Numbered from the stretch's first letter, positions 26,301 through 35,260 are shown. The stretch is 64,000 nucleotides of DNA from Polaribacter marinaquae (GCF_038019025.1 NZ_CP150496.1:1442001-1506000); one strand, 5' to 3'. Numbers and translations are program-made. Notes: generated by a model not told the origin, from the sequence alone.

Positions 26301-27681
26301 AATGGGTAAAAAACAAATTGCCGTTCTAGATAAAATGAAACCTAAATTTGTAGAACAAGCAGCTGCAAATGGTCATGATCCTAAAAAACTAGAAAAAATC
26401 TGGAAAGATTGGGAGGCATTTGCAAGTTATGCTTTTAACAAATCGCATTCTACTTGTTATGCTTGGATCGCGTATCAAACTGCATATTTAAAAGCGCATT
26501 ATCCGGCAGAATATATGGCATCTGTACTTTCTAACAACATGAACGATATTAAATCGGTATCGTTCTTTATGGAAGAATGTAAACGAATGGGACTAGAAGT
26601 TTTAGGGCCAGATTTAAATGAATCTTACTTGAAATTTTCTGTAAATAAAGAAGGAGCTGTTCGTTTTGGTATGGCTGCTGTTAAAGGAGTTGGTGCAAGT
26701 GCTGTAAGAGCAATTATTAAAGAAAGAGAAGAAAACGGAAACTATACTTCTATATTCGATTTAGCAAAACGTGTAGATTTAAGAGCTGCCAATAAAAAAT
26801 CTTTTGATAGTTTAATTAAAGCAGGTGCTTTCGATTCTTTTACAGATACACACAGAGCGCAATATTTTGATACTGACGAAAAAGGACAAACGTTTTTAGA
26901 ACGCGCCATGAAGTTTGGTAGTAAATATCAAGAAAATGAAAATTCTGCACAAGTTTCTATGTTTGGTGAAGCTTCTACGGTTCAGTTTCCAGAACCAGAT
27001 ATTCCGCAATGTGAAACTTGGGGAACTATGGAATTACTTTCGCAAGAAAAGGAAGTTATCGGAATTTATATTTCTGCACATCCTTTAGATGATTTTAAAA
27101 ATGAACTTAAATTTTGTAACGCTTCTTTAAAACATTTTAAAGGTGATCTTGCAAAATATGTTGGTATGAACATGGCTTTTGCAGGTATTATTACCGATGT
27201 ACAACACAGAGTTTCTAAAGCAGGAAAAGGTTGGGCAGCTTTTACAATAGAAGATTATGGTGATAGTCACGAATTTAGAATTTTTGGTGAAGATTACCTA
27301 AAAATGAAACATTTCTTAGTACCAAATTCATTTTTATTTGTAAGATCTACCATACAACCTGGTTGGACGAACAAGGAAACAGGTGTTGCTGGCGAACCAA
27401 GATTAAAGTTTACAGAAATGAAATTACTTCACGACATTATGGATGAACTTTGTAAAAAAGTAACTATTCAATTACCGTTAAGTGACATTAAAGAGGATAC
27501 TATTTTAAATTTAGAATCTATTCTAAAAAACAAACCAGGTAAACAAAACTTAAACTTTACAATTTGGGACGAAAAAGAAAAATTAGAAATCAGTTTGCCA
27601 AGTAGAAATACAAAACTGCACATTACTAATGAGTTATTAGCAACTTTAGAAAAACAGCAAATTAAGTATAAATTGAATTAG
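23341..27681 (+). CDS. dnaE: DNA polymerase III alpha subunit with fused N-terminal 3'-5' exonuclease
   Basis: The 1446-residue replicative polymerase carries a DnaQ-type proofreading domain at about 1-195: Exo I has Asp6/Glu8 in FDTETTG, Exo II has Asp105 in QNVGFDIN, and Exo III has His170/Asp175 in EAHNATADVEAT. A PHP domain follows from about 258 (HLHNHTQYS). The palm motifs are GPGRGSAAGS (631-640) and PDIDIDFDD (672-680), which carries two catalytic aspartates. An OB-fold region follows near 1250-1330. This exonuclease-polymerase fusion is typical of Bacteroidetes DnaE. The gene is divergent from the TonB operon, with 271 bases between. Confidence 0.95.
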   Translation: MYLIFDTETTGLPKSWNAPITDTDNWPRCIQIAWQLHDKMGNVLEHNDFLIQPDGFNIPYDAERIHGISTELAEEQGIKLDKGLELFNEALKKTKFIVGQNVGFDINIMGCEFHRLGVENNLTSLPLLDTCTEKTATMCQIPGGRGGKFKLPTLTELHNHLFGVGFGEAHNATADVEATTRCFLELIRLREFTQEELDVDADYFKNFSEANPKPIQVIGLKHINLKQESDKIRKRLEKLKGVSETKSTSEGLAELKDVQFSHLHNHTQYSVLQSTMQLGNIVKAAAKYNMPAVAMTDTANMMGAFHFVNAVLSHNKNAETPMKPIIGCEFNICEDHKNKSQKDNGYQVVLLAKNKNGYHNLAKMSSAAFVDGFYYVPRIDKALVEKYKEDIIVLTGNLYGEVPSKILNLGEKQAEEALLWWKEQFKDDFYIELMRHDQQDEKIVNETLLKFSKKHDIKVIATNNTFYLDKKDANAHDILLCVKDGEKQATPIGKGRGYRYGLPNQEYYFKSSDEMKKLFADLPEAIINIQEIVDKIEIFTLARDVLLPAFDIPEEFLSEEDKIDGGKRGENAFLKHLTFEGAKKRYGEITESIKERLDFELEVIEKTGYPGYFLIVEDFIREARNMDVAVGPGRGSAAGSVVAYCLWITNIDPIKYDLLFERFLNPERVSMPDIDIDFDDEGRGRVMDYVIDKYGANQVAQIITYGTMAAKSSIRDTARVLDLPLFEADRIAKLIPGIKLKNIFGDDPKSKGKVDGLRAEEKQLVEELRTISYGSDLASETVNKATILEGSVRNTGIHACGVIITPGDITNYVPVSLAKDSDMYVTQFDNSVVENAGLLKMDFLGLKTLTLIKDTVKIVKARHGVELDPENFSLDDVKTYELFQRGETVGVFQYESPGMQKHMRSLKPTVFADLIAMNALYRPGPMEYIPSFINRKHGTEDIEYDLPAMEEYLAETYGITVYQEQVMLLSQKLADFTKGEADVLRKAMGKKQIAVLDKMKPKFVEQAAANGHDPKKLEKIWKDWEAFASYAFNKSHSTCYAWIAYQTAYLKAHYPAEYMASVLSNNMNDIKSVSFFMEECKRMGLEVLGPDLNESYLKFSVNKEGAVRFGMAAVKGVGASAVRAIIKEREENGNYTSIFDLAKRVDLRAANKKSFDSLIKAGAFDSFTDTHRAQYFDTDEKGQTFLERAMKFGSKYQENENSAQVSMFGEASTVQFPEPDIPQCETWGTMELLSQEKEVIGIYISAHPLDDFKNELKFCNASLKHFKGDLAKYVGMNMAFAGIITDVQHRVSKAGKGWAAFTIEDYGDSHEFRIFGEDYLKMKHFLVPNSFLFVRSTIQPGWTNKETGVAGEPRLKFTEMKLLHDIMDELCKKVTIQLPLSDIKEDTILNLESILKNKPGKQNLNFTIWDEKEKLEISLPSRNTKLHITNELLATLEKQQIKYKLN

Positions 27682-27784
27682 TTAAACTTATAAAATTGAC
27701 CTAACTAATAAATTTTAACTATGAAACTATAGCTACTATAAATCAAAAAAAAACAAAATAATAGTAACATAAAACTATTTATTA

Positions 27785-27807
27785 CTATTTTTGTTTAACA
27801 AAAATAG
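27785..27807 (+). promoter_or_regulatory. Perfect 11-bp inverted repeat over the lactone oxidase promoter
   Basis: CTATTTTTGTT and AACAAAAATAG are separated by a single base. The left arm contains the -7 element TATTTTTG (27786-27793) and the right arm ends six bases before the ATG at 27814. It may be a repressor operator or a 5' mRNA hairpin. Confidence 0.6.
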
Positions 27808-27813
27808 AATATC

Positions 27814-29148
27814 ATGAAACAAAAAGAAAACGGAGTTTGGGTAAGTTGGAATGAAAACTTAAAACACAATTATAAGTCTTTATTTAAAATCACCACAGAA
27901 AATGAACTACAAGATGTAATTGCAAACAATGATAAAATCCGTTTTTTTGGAAACAAACAGTCCTCTGCAGATATTGCAGCAGGTACCAATGCTTTGTTAG
28001 ACATGAAAACCTATAACAAAATAGTTTCTTACAATTATAATGACAAAACAATTACTGTGCAATCTGGCGTAATTTTAGGTGATTTATTAGAAGCTATCGA
28101 AAAAGTTGGCTGGTGCATACCTTGTTTGCCAGATATTAATACAGTTACAGTTGGTGGCGCTTTAGCTACAGGAACACATGGTACAAGTGGTAAACTTTTA
28201 TCAGAATACATTACCTCTTGTAGATTGGTTTTGGCAGATGGATCTGTCAAAGAAATTAAGAGTTCGGATGAATTAATGAATGCTGTAAAAGTTTCATTAG
28301 GAATGTTAGGAGTGCTTTCTGAAATAACTTTTAAATGTGAAACAGAGTATACTTTACATGTTAAAGAACGCCCAGAAAATGATAAAGAATGGTTACCAAA
28401 AATAAAAGATCGTTTAAAACAGCACGATTTTTTACGTGTTCTATGGTTGCCTCATACCAGTAAAGGTTATGTTATAACTGGAGATAAAATTGATAAGGAC
28501 AAAGAAATTAATGTAAACAACGGACCAAAGTATTTAAAACATAGAAGAACAGCTTCTAAAATTTTATATAAATATTCGCATAAATTTCCTTGGATTACGG
28601 CAATTGCAAACAATATTTTAGCTAAAGCTTTTTTTAGTTCGAAAAAAGAACACAAAGGTTCTTTATATCAAGCGACGGTTACAAAATCTAGAGGTTCTAC
28701 TTTAGAATTAGCAGAATGGACGATAGGTTTAGACAAATTTCCGCAAGTTTTTAAAGAACTAAAAGAAGAAGTAAATAAATGGGACAATAAATCTTTTATT
28801 CACATACCGATGGATGTACGTTTTGTACAAAAAGACAACGCTTGGTTAAGCTACGCTTACAAAGAAGATATTGTTACAATGGGTTGTGTATCTAGAAATG
28901 CTGCTACGGCAGATACTTATGAGGCATTTAAAAGTGTAGAAAGAATTTTTCTTAAACACGGTGGTAGACCACATTGGGGTAAAAGGTTTGCAGCAAAAGA
29001 TGCGCAATTATCTAAAATATATCCTAAATGGGAAGATTTCAAAGAACTAAGAAGAGAATTAGACCCAACAAATAAATTTTTAAATCCTTATTTATCTAAA
29101 TTGGTAAATGAAAAGAAGTTAGCAAATGTTAAAAAAAGTATTGCCTAA
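27814..29148 (+). CDS. FAD-binding oxidoreductase of the D-arabinono-1,4-lactone/alditol oxidase family
   Basis: The 444-residue protein has an N-terminal FAD_binding_4 domain (about 20-180; GGALATGTHGTSG at 114-126) and a C-terminal ALO domain ending near DPTNKFLNPYLSKL. In VAO-type relatives, a His in the first FAD loop (G-x-G-H-S) is flavinylated; here that loop reads FFGNKQSSAD (44-53) with Gln49 at that position, so FAD is probably not covalently bound through this residue. The substrate is likely a sugar lactone or polyol. The next gene, a HAD phosphatase, overlaps its end by 23 bases and is probably translationally coupled. Confidence 0.87.
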   Translation: MKQKENGVWVSWNENLKHNYKSLFKITTENELQDVIANNDKIRFFGNKQSSADIAAGTNALLDMKTYNKIVSYNYNDKTITVQSGVILGDLLEAIEKVGWCIPCLPDINTVTVGGALATGTHGTSGKLLSEYITSCRLVLADGSVKEIKSSDELMNAVKVSLGMLGVLSEITFKCETEYTLHVKERPENDKEWLPKIKDRLKQHDFLRVLWLPHTSKGYVITGDKIDKDKEINVNNGPKYLKHRRTASKILYKYSHKFPWITAIANNILAKAFFSSKKEHKGSLYQATVTKSRGSTLELAEWTIGLDKFPQVFKELKEEVNKWDNKSFIHIPMDVRFVQKDNAWLSYAYKEDIVTMGCVSRNAATADTYEAFKSVERIFLKHGGRPHWGKRFAAKDAQLSKIYPKWEDFKELRRELDPTNKFLNPYLSKLVNEKKLANVKKSIA

Positions 29149-29800
29149 AGGTTTTTTATTCGATTTTGATGGCGTAATTGTGCATAGTTTTAAAAGCCAC
29201 GGAAATGCTTGGGCTAGTGCTTTTAAAGAATTATTTAATAAAGAAATTCCTCCTTTTCCTAAAAGTCATGCAGGTAAATCTCCAATGGTAATTGCAGCTT
29301 ATTATTGTAGCACAATTGGTCAAGAAAATAAAGCCGAAGAATTGTTTTTACTAAAGGATATTCATCTTGATAAATTTTTTACGATTCCGGACTTATTACC
29401 CGGAGTTAACGAATTTACAGATTTTTTATCCAAAGAAAATATACCTTATGGTATTGCTAGTAATGCAACTAAACAGTTTTTAAAAAATAGTATTACCCAT
29501 TTAAATCTAAATTTTACTACTGTATTTGGTGTACAGGATTATGAAAAACCTAAACCAGATCCAGAGGCATATAAAACTTTAGCCAGAGCATTAAACTTTA
29601 ATGAAGAAGATTTTAAAGATTTATGGGTTTTTGAAGACAGTTTAACAGGCACAAATGCAGCAAAAGCTGCTGGTATGATTCCGATAGGAATTACAACACA
29701 ATATACAGATACAGAACTTAAAAGCGCGGGAAGTAGTATAACTTTTCCAACACTTTTAGAAGCATACAACTATATAATAGAAGAAAAAACTAATGATTAA
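29126..29800 (+). CDS. HAD-family hydrolase, beta-phosphoglucomutase-like
   Basis: The 224-residue protein has HAD motif I as FDFDGVIVHS (Asp13/Asp15), motif II near GIASNATK (about 110-117), motif III Lys in YEKPKPDPE and motif IV FEDSLTG. A helical cap is inserted after motif I, as in the beta-phosphoglucomutase/phosphoglycolate phosphatase group, so it acts on a small sugar phosphate. It overlaps the upstream oxidase gene by 23 bases; the two may act in sequence on the same sugar. Its last four bases overlap the convergent gldA gene. Confidence 0.85.
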   Translation: MLKKVLPKGFLFDFDGVIVHSFKSHGNAWASAFKELFNKEIPPFPKSHAGKSPMVIAAYYCSTIGQENKAEELFLLKDIHLDKFFTIPDLLPGVNEFTDFLSKENIPYGIASNATKQFLKNSITHLNLNFTTVFGVQDYEKPKPDPEAYKTLARALNFNEEDFKDLWVFEDSLTGTNAAKAAGMIPIGITTQYTDTELKSAGSSITFPTLLEAYNYIIEEKTND

Positions 29801-30693
29801 TCATTAGTTATTTCTCTAAAAAAAGTTTCTAAATTTTTATTCTGCTTATTTAGACTTAAAATTTTCAGACCGTTTTCTTGAGCAAAATCAAAAATTATGG
29901 GTCTCATATCTTGTTCACTTTCAAAAGTAATATACCAAGTATTGTCGTAATTGTTTTTGTAAGAAACCACATTTTGTAGTCTACTTATAAATTGTTCTTC
30001 AATCTTATAATCAAAAGTAACTTCTATAATTTGCTCTTTAGTTTGTGTAAGTTCTGCTAATTTTTTATCAATTAAAATCTCACCTTTTTTTATGATAATT
30101 ACTCGATCGCAAACAGCTTCTACTTCTTGCATGATATGTGATGAAAACAAAACAGTTTTATTTTTTCCTAACTCTTTAATTAAAGCTCTAATTTCTACTA
30201 ATTGATTAGGGTCTAAACCTGTAGTAGGTTCATCTAAAATTAAAATTTCTGGATTATGTAAAATTGCAGCCGCTAAACCAACTCTTTGTTGATATCCTTT
30301 AGACAGTTGATTAATTTTTTTATGTGCTTCTGCAGTTAAACCAACTTTTTCTATACAAATATTAACTTCTGATTTATCGATTTTATGAACTGATGCTTGA
30401 AACTGCAGATATTCTTTTACATACATATCTGTATATAAAGGATTGTGTTCTGGTAAATAACCGATGATTTTTTGTACTTCTAAAGGAAATTGTTTCACAT
30501 CAATTTCATTTACAAAAACTTCACCATCAGTAGGTTTTATAAAACCCGTTAAAATCTTCATTATTGTAGATTTCCCTGCTCCGTTAGGACCTAAAAAGCC
30601 AACAATTTGTCCTTTTTCTGCAGCAAAAGAAACATTATTTAAGGCTTTTTGAGTTTTATATATTTTTGAAACTGATTTTACATTTATAGACAT
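29797..30693 (-). CDS. gldA: Gliding motility ABC transporter ATP-binding protein GldA
   Basis: The 298-residue ATPase has Walker A GPNGAGKST (35-43), signature LSKGYQQRVGLA (about 132-143), Walker B ILILDEPTTGLD (about 153-164) and the switch His in LFSSHIMQEVE. The sequence around YLPEHNPLYTDMYVKEYL and the C-terminal domain match flavobacterial GldA, which works with the membrane proteins GldF and GldG in gliding motility. Neither partner is in this window, which is usual because gldA is often unlinked from gldFG. Some relatives are generic ABC-2 exporters, so the gliding role is inferred from similarity. Confidence 0.85.
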   Translation of the reverse strand: MSINVKSVSKIYKTQKALNNVSFAAEKGQIVGFLGPNGAGKSTIMKILTGFIKPTDGEVFVNEIDVKQFPLEVQKIIGYLPEHNPLYTDMYVKEYLQFQASVHKIDKSEVNICIEKVGLTAEAHKKINQLSKGYQQRVGLAAAILHNPEILILDEPTTGLDPNQLVEIRALIKELGKNKTVLFSSHIMQEVEAVCDRVIIIKKGEILIDKKLAELTQTKEQIIEVTFDYKIEEQFISRLQNVVSYKNNYDNTWYITFESEQDMRPIIFDFAQENGLKILSLNKQNKNLETFFREITND

Positions 30694-30732
30694 TTAAAAC
30701 CTCTTTTAATACAAAACGGTATTACGTTTATT

Positions 30733-31503
30733 TTAGTTTGTAGTTTTTGATAAATTTAATCGAATCTTTCGAACATTCTTCATTCGAGACCAAGCTATTT
30801 TATGACGTTTTTTATACAGCCAAAGTGTGCCTAAATCTAATAAAAAATAGAAAAAACTTATACCACTTGGCGGATTGTGACTTGGTAAAAAATCGAATAC
30901 ACCCCAAGCCGTAGATGGCCATTGCCAACATAAATAATTAGTACCTACAATTTCTAAATAAGCTACAGTTATGTACATAGATAGATAAAACAATCTTTCT
31001 CTTGGCTTCTTTCTTAAGATTAAAATTGTTGCAATAGTCATTACAAAACCAAAAACATCATTTCTAAAAATTAAGAAAACAGTTGCATAAATCAATATAA
31101 AAATTGTGAAAAATTTTTCTAGCTTAATTTTATTTTTAATAATTGATGATGCTTTAGAAAAGTATAAAACGGCTACATAAACCAAAGCATGACCTGGTGG
31201 CACGTAATGAGGCACGTTACCCAATCTGTAAGAATACATACCCATAACAATAGAAAACAAATACTCGCCAATAATACCAATTAAAACAGCGTAAATCATT
31301 TGTTCTTTAACTCTTTTATTTACTCTCCAAAAAGTAATTAAAAAACCAATCATCATGCTAATAGTTGCATATAACTGTGCATTATCTGTAATTTCTACCA
31401 TGTAGAAACTGTCTAAAAAAAGACCAAAACCTATAAATAAAAATAGTGCTCCTAAACTTTTAAAAGTTGCAAAAAAAGGAGACTTTGTAGCTAACAAACT
31501 CAT
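30733..31503 (-). CDS. Conserved multi-pass membrane protein of unknown function
   Basis: The 256-residue protein has about seven to eight membrane helices and a basic cytoplasmic C-terminus (LYKKRHKIAWSRMKNVRKIRLN). A conserved-looking loop GNVPHYVPPGHALVYVAVLYF, about 95-115, and a WQWPSTAWGVFDFLPSHNPP segment near 195-214 contain His, Trp and Pro residues that could form an active or binding site. I do not recognise the family. It lies 39 bases upstream of gldA on the same strand and downstream of a terminator. Confidence 0.75.
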   Translation of the reverse strand: MSLLATKSPFFATFKSLGALFLFIGFGLFLDSFYMVEITDNAQLYATISMMIGFLITFWRVNKRVKEQMIYAVLIGIIGEYLFSIVMGMYSYRLGNVPHYVPPGHALVYVAVLYFSKASSIIKNKIKLEKFFTIFILIYATVFLIFRNDVFGFVMTIATILILRKKPRERLFYLSMYITVAYLEIVGTNYLCWQWPSTAWGVFDFLPSHNPPSGISFFYFLLDLGTLWLYKKRHKIAWSRMKNVRKIRLNLSKTTN

Positions 31504-31529
31504 ACGGCTAAAATAATTAAAGTAAATAA

Positions 31530-31557
31530 AAAAAGGCTCAATTTCTTGAGCCTTTTT
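31530..31557 (-). terminator. Terminator of the GLPGLI/outer-membrane-protein operon
   Basis: A 12-bp stem (31530-31541 with 31546-31557) with a 4-base loop is followed by T residues on the minus strand. Confidence 0.85.
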
Positions 31558-31575
31558 AATTTTTACTAAAATATT

Positions 31576-34368
31576 TTATAATTGATATCTTACTCTAAAA
31601 GTAACTAACCTAGGCAAAATAAAAGTTTCGTTAATCGAATTTGAAATATTTCCATTATTAACACTTACTCTCGATTCTGTTCCTAATATGTTACTTGCTT
31701 GAAACTCATACTCCCACTTTGCATCTTTATCTTTTCTATATGATAATGATAAATCCCAAATTTTAAAAGAATTTTGATGCTGACCATTTTGTCTAACTTC
31801 ATTGTAAGTAAAATCAGAAGTTAACGTTAGAGAATTCCAAATATAAGCATCAAAATTTATAGAAGGTGCATGCGTAACAGATTTAAAATTAGAAACATTA
31901 TTTGTACTTAATTCTGTTCTGTTTTGATCTGAAAAAGAAGCTCTATAGTTTAAACTAACATTAGGCGCTTTTGTATAGTTAGTTCTAATACCTGGAGTAA
32001 TAGAATAACTTTGGGTATTTAACTTTGTAGTTTCCGTACCAAATAATTGATAGGCTTGAGAATCTGAAAAGCTTGCTGCCAAACTTGTTCTAATTTTTCT
32101 AAACGTTTTTGTAAATCGACCAAAAGCACTAATAGATTCTATATCATAAGGCAGGTTTAAATTAGTATTAGTAGAAACATTAGATCTTACATTTGGGTTA
32201 TTTGCGTCTGGAACAAAATCTGCAATTGAAGCAATTTGCTCCATCGTTTTGTTATAGTTTAATCCACCAAAAACAAACATATTGTTAAATAAATTAAAAC
32301 TACTATAATTTAAACTCATAGATTCTACTCTAGCATTCATAATATCATTATTTCCAAAGAAAAATGAATTATAACTTCTAGCAACGATACCTTCTGCTAG
32401 TTGATTTACATCCGTAAAATTAACTTGCTGTCTGTAATTGAAACGCAAACTTTCACTCTTTTTAAATTGAGCAATAATATTTAATTCTGGTAAAATTTTA
32501 GTAAAAGAATCTTTAAAATCTGTTATTGCACCAACTTGGGTATTATTAATATTGTAAGAATGTGCCGTAAAACCTGGCCTAAAAGTAAAAATACCTGCTT
32601 TAACACGATAACGCATACCTGCATAGATATCTGTAAAATTGTATTCTACATCATTTGTAGTGCTTGGGTTTGCTAAATTAGGAATATTTAAAGTTGGATC
32701 TAATGAACTGCCATTATCTAAAAGTTGAAAAAACCTAGAATCAAAGTTTTGCTTACTTAAAATAGTACCACCTACAAAATTAAAGTTGCTTTTATTATTT
32801 ATAATATAATAGTAATCTAATTTTGCATCTAATTGATTAGATTTTACTCGTCTGTCTTGTTCTAAAGTATAAAACTGTTGTGATTTATCTAAACCTAAAA
32901 CATCTGCTGCAGAATCAAAACCATCTACATTATTGTTTGGATCTTGATCTAAATTCTCTATAGAAGATACATAAAAAGGATCTTCGTCTTGCAATTGATG
33001 TTGTACTTCTAGGGCAAAAATATTGTTTTCGTTTGCTGTATAAAAGTAACTTAAGTTCTGATTGATTGTAAATGGTGTTGCGCTCTCGTTTTCTACAATT
33101 GGCACATTATTACCTATTATTTGAGATGTACCATTATCTAATCTAAACTCGTTTGTAAAGCGACCATTTAAATCGTAATTTAATTGATTGTTTATATTTT
33201 TCTTATAGATCGTTTTAAAGTTAAATAAACCAGAATTACTTGTTTGATCTGTTGTGTTATCTGTAACATCATCTGGTATAGATGGATCATTATAATCTAT
33301 AATATTTCTATTTCTTTGTCCGTTACTATTACTAGACCAAATTAAATAACCACTAAAATCTAATTTTTTATTTGGCGAGTAACTAAAGTTTAAAGCGGTT
33401 AGTTTTGTTTCTATTCTATTCGCATTTCTAGCATTTGGTGTTAAAAAACCAATGCCAGCACTTGCTAAATTTATATTTGTTCCATTTGACGGACTTTGAC
33501 TTCTAAAACCTCCGCTAAAACCTCTTAAATCTCTTCTATTTAATACTGCTTCACCTAAATTATTGATATCTCCAATTACATTTAATGTATATTTTGGATT
33601 GTAATAAAATAGTTTGGGCTGAAACAAGTATAAATCATCACTTGGTGTAAATCCAGCACCTGCATAGACATCTCCAAACCAAAAATTCTTTTTCCCTTCC
33701 TTTAATTTTATATTAATAGCTACTCTATCTTGATTATTTTGAACACCGCTTAACTGATTTACATCAGAAAAATTTCTTAGTACTTGTATTTTATCTACTG
33801 CATTAGAAGGGATATTTTTAGATGCTAATTTTGTATCTCCACTAAAAAACTCTTTACCATCTACAGTAATTTTTTCTACGACTTTACCTTCCACCTCAAT
33901 TTGTCCATCATCATTAATTTCTACTCCGGGTAATTTTTTTAATACATCTTCTAGTTTTCGTTCAGAACCATTTTTAAAAGAATCTGCGTTATACACTATT
34001 GTGTCTCCTTTTATGGTAACCGGCATTTTAGATACAATTGTAATTTCATCTAAAGAATTATCTTCTTTAAGTGTAATATTTTTTACAATATTCTCTGATT
34101 TAGTTTCTACAACAAAATCTACAGTTTTAAAACCAATGTAACTTATTTTAATTTCGAAAGTTTGATTTTTATCTAAATCTAATTTGTAATTTCCTTTTAC
34201 ATCTGTAAAACCATATGAAGACATTTTTTTTGTTGCCTTGTTTACAGCTAAAATGTTTGCCATTTCTAGAGGTGAGCCGATACTATCTTTTACAACTCCT
34301 GTAAGAGTAATTTGCGCACTAGAAATAAATGAAACCATAAAAATGGTTAATAGTAGTAATTTTTTCAT
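31576..34368 (-). CDS. TonB-receptor-like outer-membrane beta-barrel protein (OMP_b-brl_3 type)
   Basis: The 930-residue protein has a signal peptide (1-18, cut after SSAQ). A carboxypeptidase-regulatory-like domain follows (about 21-105, ITLTGVVKDSIGSPLEMANI), then a plug-like domain (about 110-215) with LPGVEINDDGQIEVEGK and VDGKEFF, and a long barrel ending RLVTFRVRYQL. This is the TonB-receptor relative typical of Bacteroidetes that pairs with GLPGLI proteins. It is the last gene of a four-gene operon (small secreted protein, two GLPGLI proteins, then this), 22 bases after the second GLPGLI gene. The ligand is unknown. Confidence 0.88.
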   Translation of the reverse strand: MKKLLLLTIFMVSFISSAQITLTGVVKDSIGSPLEMANILAVNKATKKMSSYGFTDVKGNYKLDLDKNQTFEIKISYIGFKTVDFVVETKSENIVKNITLKEDNSLDEITIVSKMPVTIKGDTIVYNADSFKNGSERKLEDVLKKLPGVEINDDGQIEVEGKVVEKITVDGKEFFSGDTKLASKNIPSNAVDKIQVLRNFSDVNQLSGVQNNQDRVAINIKLKEGKKNFWFGDVYAGAGFTPSDDLYLFQPKLFYYNPKYTLNVIGDINNLGEAVLNRRDLRGFSGGFRSQSPSNGTNINLASAGIGFLTPNARNANRIETKLTALNFSYSPNKKLDFSGYLIWSSNSNGQRNRNIIDYNDPSIPDDVTDNTTDQTSNSGLFNFKTIYKKNINNQLNYDLNGRFTNEFRLDNGTSQIIGNNVPIVENESATPFTINQNLSYFYTANENNIFALEVQHQLQDEDPFYVSSIENLDQDPNNNVDGFDSAADVLGLDKSQQFYTLEQDRRVKSNQLDAKLDYYYIINNKSNFNFVGGTILSKQNFDSRFFQLLDNGSSLDPTLNIPNLANPSTTNDVEYNFTDIYAGMRYRVKAGIFTFRPGFTAHSYNINNTQVGAITDFKDSFTKILPELNIIAQFKKSESLRFNYRQQVNFTDVNQLAEGIVARSYNSFFFGNNDIMNARVESMSLNYSSFNLFNNMFVFGGLNYNKTMEQIASIADFVPDANNPNVRSNVSTNTNLNLPYDIESISAFGRFTKTFRKIRTSLAASFSDSQAYQLFGTETTKLNTQSYSITPGIRTNYTKAPNVSLNYRASFSDQNRTELSTNNVSNFKSVTHAPSINFDAYIWNSLTLTSDFTYNEVRQNGQHQNSFKIWDLSLSYRKDKDAKWEYEFQASNILGTESRVSVNNGNISNSINETFILPRLVTFRVRYQL

Positions 34369-34390
34369 TGTGTATTTTATGTTTTAATAA

Positions 34391-35260
34391 TTAAAATCTA
34401 CCTCTTCCACCTCTACCTCTACCTCTGCTATTTCTAAACTCTTCCATTTTTTTAGTAATTGCATCTGTGTATTCTTTTCTTGTAACTTTATCTCCTTTTG
34501 TTGGCTTCTCAATTTCTAATTTTTCTGAGGGATTTAGTACAATTTCTGTACATAAAATAGTAGTTCTTCCTTCATTAATTTCTAAAATTAAACCTGGCAA
34601 TCCCCAATACTCTCCAGGACCATTACTTACCGGTATTTGTGGTGTATACCACGCTGTAACCGTTATTTTTTTTGGTATTTCTATATCTTCTGTAACTTTT
34701 ACTGTCTCTGTAGTGTCTTTGTTAGCATCCTTTTTCTTCTTATCATCATCTCTGTTTCTTCTTCTCATGTTTCTCCAATCTGTAGCATCTACATCTTTGG
34801 TAAGTGTTGCTTTATAACAAATATAGTTTCCTATTTTTTTTGTTTCGCTACCTAACTCCCACTGCGGCATTTCCATAGTATCAGAAATCAAAAAGTTTTT
34901 ACCAAAAAACTCTTTAGACTCTAATGCTACAAGTTCTTTTGTATTTTTATACTTAGTACCTCCATCAGTTAAACCTCCCATTCTAAATCCACCACCTGCA
35001 CCAGGCGCTTCTAATTTTTCATCCTCTTTATAAATAGATGCTGTTTTATCAAAACTTAAAATAAATGTTTTTTCTAACATCGATTTCATCCTATCTGCAA
35101 TTTGTTTCTTTTGTGCTTCAGACATGCTATTCATTCTGCCTCCCCAACTACTCATATCTAAAGTAGTTTTAGACATATAGGTTGCTTTTCCTTGAAAATT
35201 TTTCTGAGCAAATACACCAATTGTAACAAAGGCTAAGAATAATGTAATTAATTGTTTCAT
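34391..35260 (-). CDS. GLPGLI family protein, copy 2
   Basis: The start is set at MKQLITLFLAFVTIG (35260), giving a 289-residue protein with a signal peptide cut near VFAQ. The family motif YWGLPGLILEI is near residues 212-222, preceded by AWYTPQIPVSNGPG and followed by TTILCTEI. A charged Lys/Asp-rich stretch (about 165-185) splits the domain, and the C-terminus is Arg/Gly-rich (SRGRGRGGRGRF), unlike the other copy. GLPGLI proteins are periplasmic or surface proteins of unknown function that are regularly next to TonB-receptor-like barrels. Confidence 0.88.
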   Translation of the reverse strand: MKQLITLFLAFVTIGVFAQKNFQGKATYMSKTTLDMSSWGGRMNSMSEAQKKQIADRMKSMLEKTFILSFDKTASIYKEDEKLEAPGAGGGFRMGGLTDGGTKYKNTKELVALESKEFFGKNFLISDTMEMPQWELGSETKKIGNYICYKATLTKDVDATDWRNMRRRNRDDDKKKKDANKDTTETVKVTEDIEIPKKITVTAWYTPQIPVSNGPGEYWGLPGLILEINEGRTTILCTEIVLNPSEKLEIEKPTKGDKVTRKEYTDAITKKMEEFRNSRGRGRGGRGRF

